Positions 1-11,439 of a stretch of 64,000 bases of DNA are shown piece by piece. The position numbers were made by a program, and so were the translations under genes. Source of the DNA: Amorphophallus konjac (lineage: Eukaryota; Streptophyta; Magnoliopsida; Alismatales; Araceae). How positions within the stretch are numbered: position 1 is the stretch's first letter; each line of letters opens with the position of its first letter. The stretch covers positions 203,648,102 through 203,712,101 of the forward strand of contig CM040125.1 of the NCBI GenBank assembly GCA_022559845.1, written 5' to 3'. The notes beneath the pieces were generated by a model, which saw nothing but the letters and a program-made list of their open reading frames with translations, searched no databases and had not been told where the DNA came from.

Positions 1-139
1 AAACATAAAACATGACCCATTAAGCCCATACATGAGGCCCAATTAAGAAAAACATCTATTTGATCATTTTGTTGAAGCCGCTTGTCAATCCCTTCAAATT
101 CAACCTCGAACTTTGAATCTTGAATCGATGATTCCATCA
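1..139 (-). repeat. Partial second LTR of element B
   Basis: It matches the terminal 139 bp of the LTR at 1144-1283, with a handful of substitutions. The rest lies to the left of the window. Confidence 0.7.
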
Positions 140-219
140 AACTCCTCAGCTTGGAAGAGGTTCGACCTCAAACCTCGTAGCTCAGGATCCCGGTCTGATG
201 AAACATCCCGATTCCCTAA

Positions 220-231
220 GCTCTGATACCA
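220..231 (-). other. Primer binding site of element B (tRNA-iMet type)
   Basis: The minus strand reads TGGTATCAGAGC, complementary to the 3' end of initiator tRNA-Met, a few bases from the LTR end. It fixes the orientation of B. Confidence 0.75.
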
Positions 232-236
232 TTCGA

Positions 237-1283
237 TGTGATACGATGGGTGTGCATGGCGGTGGGGGTGGGTTCGCAGATAGGGTAGGGTGCATGGCGA
301 TGGGGAGGGTAGGTTTCTCGGGCAGGGCAGATGAGTGAAGGGAGTGGGGAGTGAGAAGAGGAGGGGGTTGGAGGCTGCGAAGGGGAGAGAGGGGAGGGAG
401 ATGGGTGCACCAGTGGTGCCCCTGTTCCAAACAGGGGACCGCCCCGTGAGTTTGAGAGAATGAGGGATAGGAGAAAAGAGAACATGGGGCTGGGTTCTAC
501 ATGATGTGGGGTGTACGTAGAAGGGGGGGGGAAGAGAAGCTATCGGTGCTGGGGTGCAAAGGTGAGCTTGTGTGGGGTAAGAAAGAGAGTAGATGAAAGA
601 AGGACGGGGGAAAGACGAGGCCGCCGATGGGTTCACTGGGGTGCTGGGTTCTAAGATGGGAAGGTTGGGGAACAGAGCGGTGGGTGGCTGGGGAGGATGG
701 TGACAACGATTCCGGGGGTAGAGAGACGTGCATAGTTGGGGCTTCTCAACCCGCCTCTTTCACGGAGGCGATGGAACCATGCGCTTCTCACTGCGATGCC
801 GTGGTGGGGAATGACTGTGTGAAAGAGAAAGGGAAGGGAAAAGGTTGGGGCTGCTTCTCACGACCCAGGTAGCGTGGGCTTCTCACCCACGGGAAGGGAC
901 ATCTCACCCCATCTCCTTCTCGGAGAGCACAAACCAGGCTTCTCACTTCAAGTGGATGGTTTCCAAAAATTCTAATCACTTCATTCTCTTAAAGAAAGAC
1001 TACATGACCCTTTTTATAGACTCTATAAAGAAAATCAAAAGACAACTCACCTAACACCTACTCATCATAACTATCTTGGGAGGACTAAAAGACACAAAAT
1101 AAAAAAAAGACTCTTACATGATTTTTGTGGACATAATTACTACAAACATAAAACATGACCCATTAAGCCCATACATGAGGCCCAATTAAAAAAAAACATC
1201 TATTTGATCGTTTTGTTGAAGCCGCTTGTCAATCCCTTGAAATTTAACCTCGAACTTTGAATCTTGAATCGATGATTCCATCA
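237..1283 (-). repeat. LTR of element B (5' LTR on the minus strand)
   Basis: Terminal TG...CA: minus-strand start TGATGGAATC at 1283, end near 237 just before the PBS. The left half is very G-rich on the + strand, giving long proline-rich open frames that are not genes. At 738-950 the motif GGCTTCTCAC (or close variants) occurs about six times at irregular 30-50 bp spacing. Confidence 0.65.
1009..1018 (-). promoter_or_regulatory. TATA box in the LTR of element B
   Basis: TATAAAAAGG on the minus strand, in the direction the LTR would be transcribed, about 265 bp from the LTR start. Confidence 0.45.
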
Positions 1284-1825
1284 CTTAAGAAAATTGTGTG
1301 TGTGTTCGGAGCGGTGTCTCCGAGTGTGGATTGACTGTTGGGGTGCGTTCCCCGTCTTGGTGTGTGTGTGTGGTGCTGAGCACCGTGTTGAGGGTTCGCC
1401 CTCGTGTGTGTGTGGTTTGCTGTCGTCGAGTAGCGTGTGGTGTATTGGGGTTCGTCCCCGTGTGCTACCTCATGTAGCGTTTTAGTGAAGCCTCACCGAG
1501 GTGGTGAGGGGTGGACGTAGGGTACCCGTCGTGGTCCCGAACCACCTAAAAATCTTTGTGCGTGTGTGATTGGTTGTGTGATTGTTCCTTATCCTCTACC
1601 ACCATTCACAGGATGGATTATGAACTACGTTGCATATCGATGCTAAATTTGTCAATGTACATGGCTAGTTCAAATTGCTAAATCTCCGTGTGTGATCTTG
1701 TCACCTGCACATTTGATGAGGATTGATTGTGAAGCCTTTCAAGTTATTTTAACTGGTCTTAATTTTTAAAGAGGGATCTAGTCACCCCGCTCTAGATCCG
1801 TGCCACTACACTGTGGGACCCAACA
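1284..1825 (+). repeat. 3' end of element A's 5' LTR
   Basis: Ends GGGACCCAACA two bases before the PBS. Between 1300 and 1560 there is a run of small hairpins (TCGGAG..CTCCGA, GGGG..CCCC, CTCACC..GGTGAG, GTGGTTC-type), followed by GGGTGGACGTAGGG and CGAACCACCTAAAAATC. The same block recurs in the LTRs of F and I, which supports a Sirevirus assignment. The 5' part is displaced by insertion B and lies left of the window. Confidence 0.7.
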
Positions 1826-1827
1826 AT

Positions 1828-1840
1828 TGGTATCAGAGCC
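1828..1840 (+). other. Primer binding site of element A (tRNA-iMet type)
   Basis: TGGTATCAGAGCC, two bases after the LTR end ...CCAACA. Confidence 0.85.
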
Positions 1841-1895
1841 CGGCTCTGTTATTTTAGATCAAACGATCTTCAGAGAGATCCTAGTGTAGTTTTGA

Positions 1896-2897
1896 ATGAT
1901 GAATGCTTCTTCAGATATTGCTTCTTTGACTTCTTTACCTGTTTATAATGGTGATAACTTTAACTCATGGCTGGGAAGAATGTGTAGGACCATAAACTTA
2001 ATTGATCCAAATCTGTGGAGACTAGTATACAATGGTCCTCATAAGTTGCCTCGGGATAAGACCAAGTGGTCCAACCAAGACAGACTAAAGAGTCATGAAA
2101 ATGCTACAATTTTGAGATTGCTAAAAAATTCTGTCAAAACTAACAGGTTTACGTTTGTCACCTCTTGCAGAACCGCAAAAGAAATTATGGACAAATTGAT
2201 GCTAGCTCAAGAGAAGCAACGACTAAAGGGATTAATAGCTGATGATATCTATCAAACCTGTGATGAAAGTGTTGAGGAGGTAAGCTCTAAATCAGATGAA
2301 GATGAACTATCTTTCGAAGATTTAGTAGATGCCTATGAAGAACTGTCAGAAAAATATCAAAAGATGAAACATGAAAACAAAGCACTGAAGAAAAGGTCTA
2401 ATGAAAATATCCATGATAATTTTTCTTGTGTGAAATGCATTGATCAAATTTCAAAAATTGAAGAACTGGAGAAAGAAAATGAATTTCTGACATGCCAAGT
2501 TTCATTGCTTAAGGAAACTGAAGAGAGTCTAAAAAGTAAGTTAGATTCTCTATCAGATGATGATAAACTCTTTGATAAACTTCTTGATTCAGAGATAGAT
2601 GTCAAGTCCCTTCTGGATAAGAATGAAAAACTAAAAAGGGATAATGATGTTTTGCTCATTCAAATCTCCTTGCTAGAGGAAAAACTGAAGTACCTTGAGA
2701 AATCTGAAAAAGGAAATGATCTGTTGAAATCTGAACTTGAAAATCTGAAACAATTAAATTCGACCATGTGTGAAAGACTTTTGACATTTGAAAAAGGCAA
2801 GTCCATGGTCGCTCAAGAAGGTGAGAATGTAAGTATTCTAGAACAGGAAATAGAATCTTACAAGATGATAAATGCCACTCTAAATGAAAAGGTCATG
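1896..2897 (+). pseudogene. gag: Element A gag, N-terminal part (interrupted by C)
   Basis: Copia-type gag polyprotein, the structural protein of the particle. Residues 1-110 resemble the N-terminal gag domain of Sirevirus F (VYNGDNFNSW near the start, TAKEIMDKL near residue 105). The protein then jumps to a region matching F gag well past its zinc knuckle, so an internal piece of about 200 codons, including the first CCHC box, has been lost relative to F. Residues 120-334 are a charged coiled coil. Element C enters at codon 333; its insertion creates the apparent stop just inside C. After removal of C and one GGTCA copy the frame continues at 21758. The start codon is doubled (ATGATG at 1896), 56 bp after the PBS. 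Confidence 0.8.
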
Positions 2898-3066
2898 TAG
2901 CGCTCGTGCCTTAGCGGATTCTTAGCAGTTCGGATCTAGGCTTTGTCCTGATCGTTTTGGCTATTTTTGTGGATTTTTAGGCGTTCGTTTGGCATTCATC
3001 AGAATTTGTTTAAGGTTAATGGCAATTAGGGTTAAGTTTTTTTAAATAATAATAATAATAATTTTA

Positions 3067-3101
<35 letters not shown>

Positions 3102-5171
3102 CATCGATTTCTCTCTCCCTCACTCGTTCTCCCTCTTTCTCTCTCTCCCTCTCACGATCTCTCCGCCCCCACTCTCTCGGTCTTGGTCCGGACGGCCGTG
3201 GATCGAGGCGCGGGAGGTGTTGTTGGAACCGGCTCGTCGCGAAGAACGCGTAGACGCTGACCTCGTCGCAGTTCGTGGGACGTGGAGGTGAGACGGGGTG
3301 GAAGGAGCCGCGGTGATCCGTTGCTTGCATGCGGCCCAAATTCGGTTTTCGTCACGATTAAGGTAGGGGGATGGAATCCTTGCCTCGCTAGGATCGCATT
3401 GGCATAGCATGCACGTCCATCCGACATCGTTTTCTTCAATTTACATGCAAAATTCCATGTTAGTGTAATATTGGCTAAATTCTTGAAAATCACTCCATGG
3501 GCATTGTTTTTATGTTTTGATGCATGGATTAGTTGTAGAATGTTGTGGTTTGGCAGGTTTTACAGTTTTTCCACGTTTCCCCGTCGATCTGGCTCGACTG
3601 GGAGGGGGTTTGGTTTTGACCGTTTCGATTTAAGCTCCCAGCTAGTGTGACGGTTCTTCCAGAGGCCGTCACACTGTAACGGCCCTTGTGGGGTGCGTTA
3701 CGGCTGTGTGACGGCCCACTATAGGGGTGTCACACTTGGTGTGGCAGTCATCTGCTAGACCGTCACATGACCGTTACTTGACCGATTTGACCATTGACTT
3801 CGTATGGCGGTTGGCCTAACGGCCTATCGGGCGACCGTCAGGGCGTTCTAACGCGCCTCCGGGAGCGCGTTATGTTTTGTTAGAACGTTGTGGTTTTATT
3901 TTTAGCCTCGGGCGGGTGTAACGGTCCCGGGGAGGCACGTTACGTTCGTGTAACGCCCCTACCCTGGCACGTTACAGCCTTTGTGATGCCCTCGTCCTCG
4001 ACCGTTACAGCCCTTGTAATGCCCCCGTCCTCGACCGTCACAGCCCTTGTGACGCTCCTTCCCTTGGCCGTCACACTCTGTGACGCGGCAGCCCTAGACC
4101 GTTACATTCCTTTGAGTTTTAATAGCATGCATGGTCAATTTCTAATGCATTCCATGTTGTATATATGCCATGTTTATGTTGTTTTGTGACCGATGGCTTA
4201 TTAGTAGATCCCGATGGAATTACTTTCTCTTTCCTTGTGATGGAACCACTAGTCGTAGCCCAGCGACCGAGTGTGTCATCCCACTCGGGAGAGGTGGAGG
4301 GGTGTTCCCAATGAACGGTTTGTAAGCTAGTTACCGTGGGCCCCTGCGGTTACCGTTGCGTCCAACGGGGGGGAAAACTAGCTAGAGGCCTGGCTCTCGG
4401 CAGGAGTCAGTGTGTGCACACGTGGTCGGAGACTTGGACAGGCACTGACGAGTGTCGCTCTGACTAGTACTTGGTTTGGTCCTGTTACGCCTCCCGCTTG
4501 TCGTGAGTCAGACTTGCGAGTTGCCGAGACGCAGTGTAAGTCGTCAGGGGACGCGTCTGGTCTTGTTCTTCTAGTGGGTTGTTCTCTCTCACTTCACTTG
4601 GTTAGCAGTGGTTTATTCTATTGGTAGATTTATTTTCTGTCATTATTTATTTATTAAATTGTGCATCTGCCTTATTATTAAATGCATGCTCTAATTGCTT
4701 TTATGTTTGCCTGCTTGTCTGTTTAGTTTGGGGTAGGGATCCGCGTGACCCCTACTGAGTCTGGCTGTGACTCACCCTTCCTTCTTTCAGGTGAGCCGCC
4801 CCAGTCGTCCGCCGGTCCTTCTCGTGGTTGTGCCGAGCGTCGTTAGAGTGCCAGCTGTGTTGGTTTGTCTTTTGTTCTGTTGTGCCGGGGTATGCCCCGT
4901 GTTGTTGTACAGTGGACCTCTTTCTATTGAAAAATCTGGACTATTGTATCTATTCTACCACTCTGATATTTTATTTGCTTCTGCACTTATTTATTAATTA
5001 CTGTCCTAATTAATATTGCGCGCCTGCGGTCCCAATTCGTTATGCAACTCCTTAGCAAACTCCTTTAACCCTTCAGGGGCCTCATCATCCTCTTGGGTGG
5101 CTTCCCCAGTTCTTGGTATCGGTGTATCGATTTCATCGGTATATCGGTATCAGGAGCTCTGGGTCGTCACA
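2896..5171 (+). repeat. 5' LTR of element C
   Basis: 2,276 bp, TGTAGCGC...GGTCGTCACA. Matches 6956-8677 plus 21182-21752 throughout at a few percent divergence. Contains a TA microsatellite (about 3070-3098), a CT-rich stretch and a hairpin array (3640-4115). Confidence 0.88.
3640..4115 (+). repeat. Hairpin array in element C's 5' LTR
   Basis: About ten short imperfect inverted repeats with two kinds of arm, TGTAACG/CGTTACA and TGTGACGG/CCGTCACA, loops of roughly 12-20 bases. The same array is in the 3' LTR at about 7708-8180. Confidence 0.7.
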
Positions 5172-5173
5172 GT

Positions 5174-5185
5174 TGGTATCAGAGC
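5174..5185 (+). other. Primer binding site of element C (tRNA-iMet type)
   Basis: TGGTATCAGAGC two bases after the 5' LTR. Confidence 0.85.
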
Positions 5186-5319
5186 TGTGTTGGGGATTTG
5201 TATTAGGAATTGGAACTTGCGCTGGTCCAGAGCTAGTCCACTGTGTTGTCTGTTGCTGGCTTAGGATGTTTCTCGTGATTGCTGATGTTTTCCGTTATCG
5301 TGTGTTTTCTAGGTTCAAG

Positions 5320-6889
5320 ATGTTGCCTCGTGGATGGAAGAAAGCTCGGGCTCCTCTGGAGGAGAGTGGCACTTCCTCTGCCCTAGCTGTGCTAGCTTCC
5401 GTTAACCCTGCTCCGCGTGAAGAAGTGTCTGGTGGCCGTGGTAGAGCGTTGAAGGAATTTTTGCTGTTCCACCCACCGACTTTCGAGGGTCAATCAGATC
5501 CGGAGGCAGCTAGATCGTGGCTCGATGCCACTGTGTGCGTGCTCCAATCGATGGAGTGCGCGGATGATGAGCGAGTCATGTTGGCTACTTATCAGCTTCA
5601 AGGTACTGCACGCACGTGGTGGACTGTAGAGTGGGAGGTTGCCTTCCATTCCCGTCCGCTTCGGAAAATCACCTGGGCTGAGTTCGTTGCTACTTTCGAG
5701 CGTGCTTACACTCCAGCATGTCTCAAGTTAGCGAAGATGTCTGGAGCTGACGCAAGGTGACATGACTGTGTTGCAGTACCGAGATAAGTTCATAGAGGTG
5801 GGCAGGTACGCGCCCCATATTTTTGCTGATGAAGCTATGAAGACTCAGCAGTTTTTGCGCGGACTGAAAGCGGAATTGAGCCTGCCGTTGTTCGCTACCC
5901 GAGTGTCTGAGTTGGATTCAGTGTACTAGGCAGCTGTTGCAGTGGAGATGGAAATGGCGAGGACTTAAGGGCTTTCTCAGGCAATAATGGTGCAGCCGAC
6001 TGTGCAGTTTCAGTCGACTTACTAGCCGTCTGTCCCAGGAGTTCCTTCTGCCATTCCTGCTGTCAGCGGTGTTTCTTCTTTTTTCGACTCCCATTTCCGG
6101 CAATTCAAGAATAAGAAGTCGAAGAGGAATTTTGAGCATTCGGCGCCTTTCGATCCGAGTCAGCTGTCCGTTCCTTCTGTTCGACCGCGTCAAGATTTTT
6201 CCAATGGTCAGCCACGTCCATGTTTGAGGTGTGGTGGCAGTCATCCAGGCGTGCCGTGTTCCTTGCCGATCGTCTGTTATCGCTGTGATCAGCCGGGTCA
6301 TGTGGTTCGAGACTGTCCGCTGAAGTCGATGCCGGTACAGTTTTCGCAATTCACCCAGCCGCAGCGGCCTCAGTTTCATCTTCCTCCGCCACCTCAACCT
6401 CAGCCGTCTTACCTACCTGCTCCAGTTCCTTCCCAGCAGTCTTCTGCAGCCAGTCACCCTCCGAGAGGCAAGGTCACTCACATCACTCGTGCAGAAGCTG
6501 TGGCAGCTAATCTGGTAGAAGGTACGGTTTTGATTTTTGATCGTCCAGCTCATGTTCATTTCGATTCTGGTGCAACTCATTCTTTTGTGTCCGACGATTT
6601 TCTTGCTCGCATCGAGGAGCCGATGACCGAAGTGTTCTGTAATTTACTCGTGGAGTTACCCTCTGGAGATTTCATGTCCACTCCGGTGTGCGTGGAAGAT
6701 TCCCCTATTATCGTCAACAATCGACCGATGCTTGTGAAACTTTATGCGTTGAAGTTGGCCGAATATGACGCTATTCTAGGCATGGACTGGCTGGAATTGT
6801 ATAGTGTCGTGGTTGACTGCAGATACAAGCGCGTCTATTTTATACCACGTGGGAAGCCAGCCTTTTATTTCCAAGGTATGCTTTAATTT
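5320..6889 (+). pseudogene. gag: Element C gag-protease polyprotein (frameshift and three stops)
   Basis: Starts at ATG 5320. The gag core is clear (ARTWW, then ITWAEFVATFERAY near residues 110-140). A 1-bp frame change occurs near 5745; the rest reads in the frame that contains 6224-6889. In that frame stops occur at 5927 (TAG), 5966 (TAA) and 6023 (TAG); each fits a former Gln codon changed by C-to-T. Two zinc-knuckle-like boxes follow (CLRCGGSHPGVPC and CYRCDQPGHVVRDC). The aspartic protease has HFDSGATHSFV and ends near ILGMDWLELY. The frame closes at 6887-6889 and the PPT follows at once, so the reverse transcriptase normally fused here is absent. Confidence 0.82.
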
Positions 6890-6940
6890 TGCAGTTGCCT
6901 CCTTTCGCCTTCTGTTTAAATTTCGGGGATGAAATTTCCT

Positions 6941-6955
6941 TAAGGAGGGAGGGAC
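6941..6955 (+). other. Polypurine tract of element C
   Basis: TAAGGAGGGAGGGAC directly before the 3' LTR (TGTAGCGC at 6956); primes plus-strand synthesis. Confidence 0.8.
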
Positions 6956-8677
6956 TGTAGCGCTCGTGCCTTAGCGGATTCTTAGCAGTTCGGATCTAGG
7001 CTTTGTCCTGATCGTTTTGGCTATTTTTGTGGATTTTTAGGCGTTCATTTGGCATTTATCGGAATTTGTTTAAGGTTAATGGCAATTAGGGTTAAGTTTT
7101 TTTAAATAATAATAATAATAGTTTTAATTTATATATATATATATATATATCTCTCTCTCTCTCTCTCTCCCCATCGGTTTCTCTCTCCCTCACTCGTTCT
7201 CCCTCTTTCTCTCTCTCCCTCTCACGATCTCTCCGCCCCCACTCTCTCGGTCTTGGTCCGGACGGTCGCTGATCGAGGCGCGGGAGGTGTTGTTGGAACC
7301 GGCTCGTTGCGAGGAACGCGTAGACGCTGACCTCATCGCGGTTCGTGGGACGTGGAGGTAAGACGGGGTGGGAGGAGCCGTGGTGATCCGTTGCTTGCAT
7401 GCGGCCCAAATCCAGTTTTCGTCGCGATTAAGGTAGGGGGATGGAATCCTTGCCTCGCTAGGATCGCATTGGCATCGCATGCTCGTCCATCCGACGTCGT
7501 TTTCTTCAATTTCCATGCAAAATTCCATGTTAGCGTAATTTAGGCTAAATTCTTGAAAATCACTCCATGGGCATTGTTTTTATGTTTTGATGCATGGATT
7601 AGTTGTAGAATGTTGTGGTTTGGTAGGTTTTACAGTTTTTCCACGTTTCCTCGTCGATCCGGCTCGACCGGGAGTGGGTTTGGTTTTGACCGTTTCGGTT
7701 TAAGCTCCCAGCTGGTGTGACAATTCTTCCAGAGGCCGTCACACTATAACGGCCCTTGTGGGGTGCGTTACAGCTGTGTGACGGCCCACTGTAGGGGCGT
7801 CACACTTGGTGTGGCGGTCATCTGCTAGACCGTCACATGACCGTTACTTGACCGGTTTGACCGTTGACTTCGTATGGCGGTTGGCCTAATGGCCTGTCGG
7901 GCGGCCGTCAGGGAATTGTAACGCGCCTCCGGGAGCGCGTTACGTTTTGTTAGAACGCTGTGGTTTTATTTTTAGCCTCGGGCGGGTGTAACGGTCCCGG
8001 GGAGGCGCATTACGTCCGTGTAACGCCCCTGCCCAGGCGCGTTATAGCCTTTGTGACGCCCCCGTCCTCGACCGTTACAGCCCTTGTAACGCCCCCGTCC
8101 TCGACCGTCACAGCCCTTGTGACAATCCTTCCCTTGGCCATCACACTCTGTGACGGGGCAGCCCTAGACCGTTACATTCCTTTGAGTTTTAATAGCATGC
8201 ATGGTCAATTTCTCATGCATTCCATGTTGTATATATGCCATGTTTAGGTTGTTTTGTGACCGATGGCTTATTAGTAGATCCCGATGGAATTGCTTTCTCT
8301 TTCGTTGTGATGGAACCACTAGTCGTAGCCCAGCGATCGAGTGTGTCATCCCACCCGGGAGAGGTGGAGGGGTTTTCCCAATGAACGGTTTGTAAGCTAG
8401 TTATCGTGGGCCCCTACCTTTATCGTTGCGTCCAATGGGGGGTAAAACTAGCTAGAGGCCTGGCTCTAGGCAGGAGTCAGTGTGTGCACACGTGGTCGGA
8501 GACTTGGACAGGCACTGATGAGTGTCGCTCTGACTAGTACTTGGTTTGGTCCTGTTACGCCTCCCGCTTGTCGTGAGTCAGACTTGCGAGTTACCGAGAC
8601 GCAGTGTAAGTCATCAGGGGACGCGTCTGGTCTTATTCTTCTAGTGGGTTGTTCCGTCTCTCACTTCTCTTGGTTAG
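6956..8677 (+). repeat. 3' LTR of element C, first part
   Basis: Homologous to 2896-4608. Differs in the microsatellite: here a shorter TA run is followed by a CT run (about 7130-7170). Broken at GTTAG (8673-8677) by insertion D and resumed at 21182. Confidence 0.87.
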
Positions 8678-9301
8678 TGATAAGTGGACATTTCTTATGA
8701 CAATTCATTGCATGAACACCATTTTATGTGCATATAATTAGGCAATTATGCATATTTCATAGTTAACCTCAACTCCACATTTAAATTGGAGCTTTCATGT
8801 AAATTGATTAATTCAATTATCTTATTTAATAATAAATTAAAGTTGAGGGCCATGATCATTAATTCTCCATTGCATAATCATGAGCATTTGAGATTTATGT
8901 GCACATTGTGATAATTTGTATGGACTAAAGTGCAATTATGTGTGTGTAGGACACCGAAGGCAATTACAAAAGAAGTTGGGGGCAAAAAGGGTCATCACCA
9001 TTTTGACCAAGTCAAATAAAGAATTCAAATTATTTTGATTGGAGGGAAAGGAAAGTTCAAAATTTTGAATTCAAAGTTTGAAAAGGAGGAATCCAAACTT
9101 TAAGTTTGGAAAGGAGGAAAAGGACATCCAAAATTTGAATTAAAGGAGAGACATGATGAGCATTGGGAAATGGGGTGCCTAAAGTCCAAGAAAGGGGGTG
9201 CCCACCCACTTTTACTCTTCCCCATGCATCATATTCCATTTGAATCTTAGCCATCCATCTCCTTTTGATATAATCTCCACCCTCTATCTACCAAACTTTC
9301 C

Positions 9302-9309
9302 CTATAAAT
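9302..9309 (+). promoter_or_regulatory. TATA box in element D
   Basis: CTATAAATAG context followed by a long pyrimidine-rich leader; sets the LTR's orientation. Confidence 0.5.
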
Positions 9310-9435
9310 AGCCCATGGTAGGAGGAGAAAGGGAGTCTTTTCTTTAAGCAATCTTTCACTCTCCCTCTTTCTCTCCCAACCTTAGGCCTCCGGTTTTTCC
9401 CATGCAAGTTCGTTTTCTCCTTTTGTGTTCTTCAT

Positions 9436-9900
9436 AAAAGTTCTTCATTTTTACGTCTTCTACAACTTCTTCTTCTTGCTCAGCTTCTAATTCCTTCTGG
9501 TTTTCAAGCTATTTCGTGTTTTTCACTGTGCTGTCCTGTTCATCTGTGAACCCGTGTTGCTCTCTATTCTTCCCCTTATTGCTCACCCTTCTAGTCATTT
9601 TCTCCTCTTTCTTTCTTCGTGAAAGTTCTTTGTGTTTATGTCTTCTACAACTTCTTCTTCTTGCTCAGCTTCTAATTCCTTCTGGTTTTGAAGTTATTTC
9701 TCATTTTTTAACTTACTGTCCTGTGATTTCACTGTTCATCCGAGGTGCTAGTTTATGTTATTTCTCTATTTTGAAGCTCTTCTGCTCTTCTTTTCTATCT
9801 AAGTTCTTCATCAAAATTCTTTCTATCTCCCTCCTCTTCAACTTCTTCTTCTTGGGCATCCCCTAATTCCTCTTGAGTTCAAAGTTATTCACCCTCCAAA
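9436..9900 (+). repeat. Tandem repeat, period about 185 bp, in element D
   Basis: A block reading GTCTTCTACAACTTCTTC and onward starts at 9455 and again at 9640; a third, more diverged copy begins near 9830. The open frame at 9516-9866 is a by-product of this T-rich repeat. Confidence 0.6.
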
Positions 9901-11439
9901 GGTAGCTTCAACGACAAAGGCGACTTCCTCCCGGTGTACACGACGATCTCTTTCAAGGCGGAGCGATCCTCTCCAAGGCTGGCGATGTCACGCCCCGAGC
10001 GCGGAAGATACCCGGAGATGCGCGACGTGTCTATATCAATCATGTCAATCAGAGTGGTCGTGTATTCGACACAAAGACAGAGATGCGCAAAATAGCAAGA
10101 TAACCCAATCCTTTATTTCATAATGGATAGACTATTACAAATCCAATACTCTGTTTAATAAAAAGGAAAAGAATACATAGTTGACTCAAGAAACTATAGA
10201 AAAGACTAGATGACACTTGGAGAATCTCTATCTCTTCACTCTTGACAATTCCCATCCGATTGACTTACATCGTCGTCGGACTTACCTGAAAAGTACAAAG
10301 GGACAAACGGAATGAGCGAACGCTCAGTAGGAAATTATATCTCAAGTACTAGCAAGGGGTTTAAGTAATTACATCTTTCATGAATGCAATAAAGCTATGC
10401 ATGCTCGCATAAAACGACAAGATAGAGAGAATGTAATATCAAAGAAATAAGATGAACTTAATCATGAACTTCCAACAAGATAACAAGTATATTCAAGATA
10501 TTCAAGCAAGTACATTTAACAAGTCATGTCAAGAACTTTGGCTATCATGTATCAAGCAAGTAAATTACCCTTTTTCGGGCCACGCATTTCATGTAATGTC
10601 AAGTACGAGTCAAGTACAAGATGTGTGTGGAATGTCCAATCAAGCAAGTCAAGTACTCGGTATAATGCCAGATACCTTATCATTTTAACTCCCATGGGCA
10701 CAAGTACTTTCGGGTGCTCCTCCAGGACCAGATCGGGCCCTATATGCGCAGGCATTTATCATGTGTTTTGACATCCACTCTTGTTTATAGCCAATATAGA
10801 ATTTCAATAATCAAGCTTGTAGACACGTATGACAACTTTGATAGAATAGAGTCCAAAATATGACAAAGGACATAGAATGGCGATAATAACGGTATAATCA
10901 CGATATCGATAAAACTAGGTAGAATATGGTTCCCTTAACTTAGGTACCATGACAAATCAGTATGGACATTCTTTATATAGAATTGAGGTCCACATGAACA
11001 TTAGATCAAGCAAGATACCCTCATTCTTATCATAGAATTGAGGTTTACAAGAATGACATGATATGGCATGATATCATCATCCCATTAAGAATTTCTTATG
11101 ATATACTCTTTGTATAATCATAAGGGCCGGTATACCATGTTTCTTTAGAGTGACATGGCATCAATGGTGTAATGGGTTTTTAGGGTACAACCAGCTCAGT
11201 CGGCCTTGAGGGAATCCAAGGCTACGAGGAGTCTTACGGAGGTCTCTATGACTAACTCGCTAGTCCAAAGGAACGGAATGTCCAATGGAGAGCTTGTATG
11301 TCAATGAGAATTGAGTGTGATCGATAAAACAACGTGAAAAGTGGGACTATACTCACGGAATGGAGAATAGTGCCGATATATATATGTATATGTATAATAT
11401 GAAACCATCGGTAATAGAATCAGGATAAAATCAGTTTAC

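Larger units (their letters stand above)
1..1283 (-). mobile_element. Element B: LTR element with almost no internal region (TRIM-like)
   Basis: Positions 1-139 repeat 1144-1283 with few changes, and both end in the same ...GATTCCATCA. Read on the minus strand this is an LTR starting TGATGGAATC. Beside the right copy lies a PBS (220-231), so the minus-strand order is 5' LTR (1283 to about 237), PBS, about 80 bp, then the second LTR, which runs out of the window. The internal part (140-236) is under 100 bp and has no coding capacity. It sits in A's 5' LTR; the 5 bp after it are CTTAA, but the matching duplication would lie outside the window. LTRs of about 1 kb are longer than in typical TRIMs, so an internally deleted larger element is the alternative. 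Confidence 0.7.

Noticed and set aside
100..733. Several long proline-rich open frames on the minus strand near the left edge
   Set aside because: They come from the G-rich LTR of element B; overlapping frames in different registers, low complexity, no family similarity.
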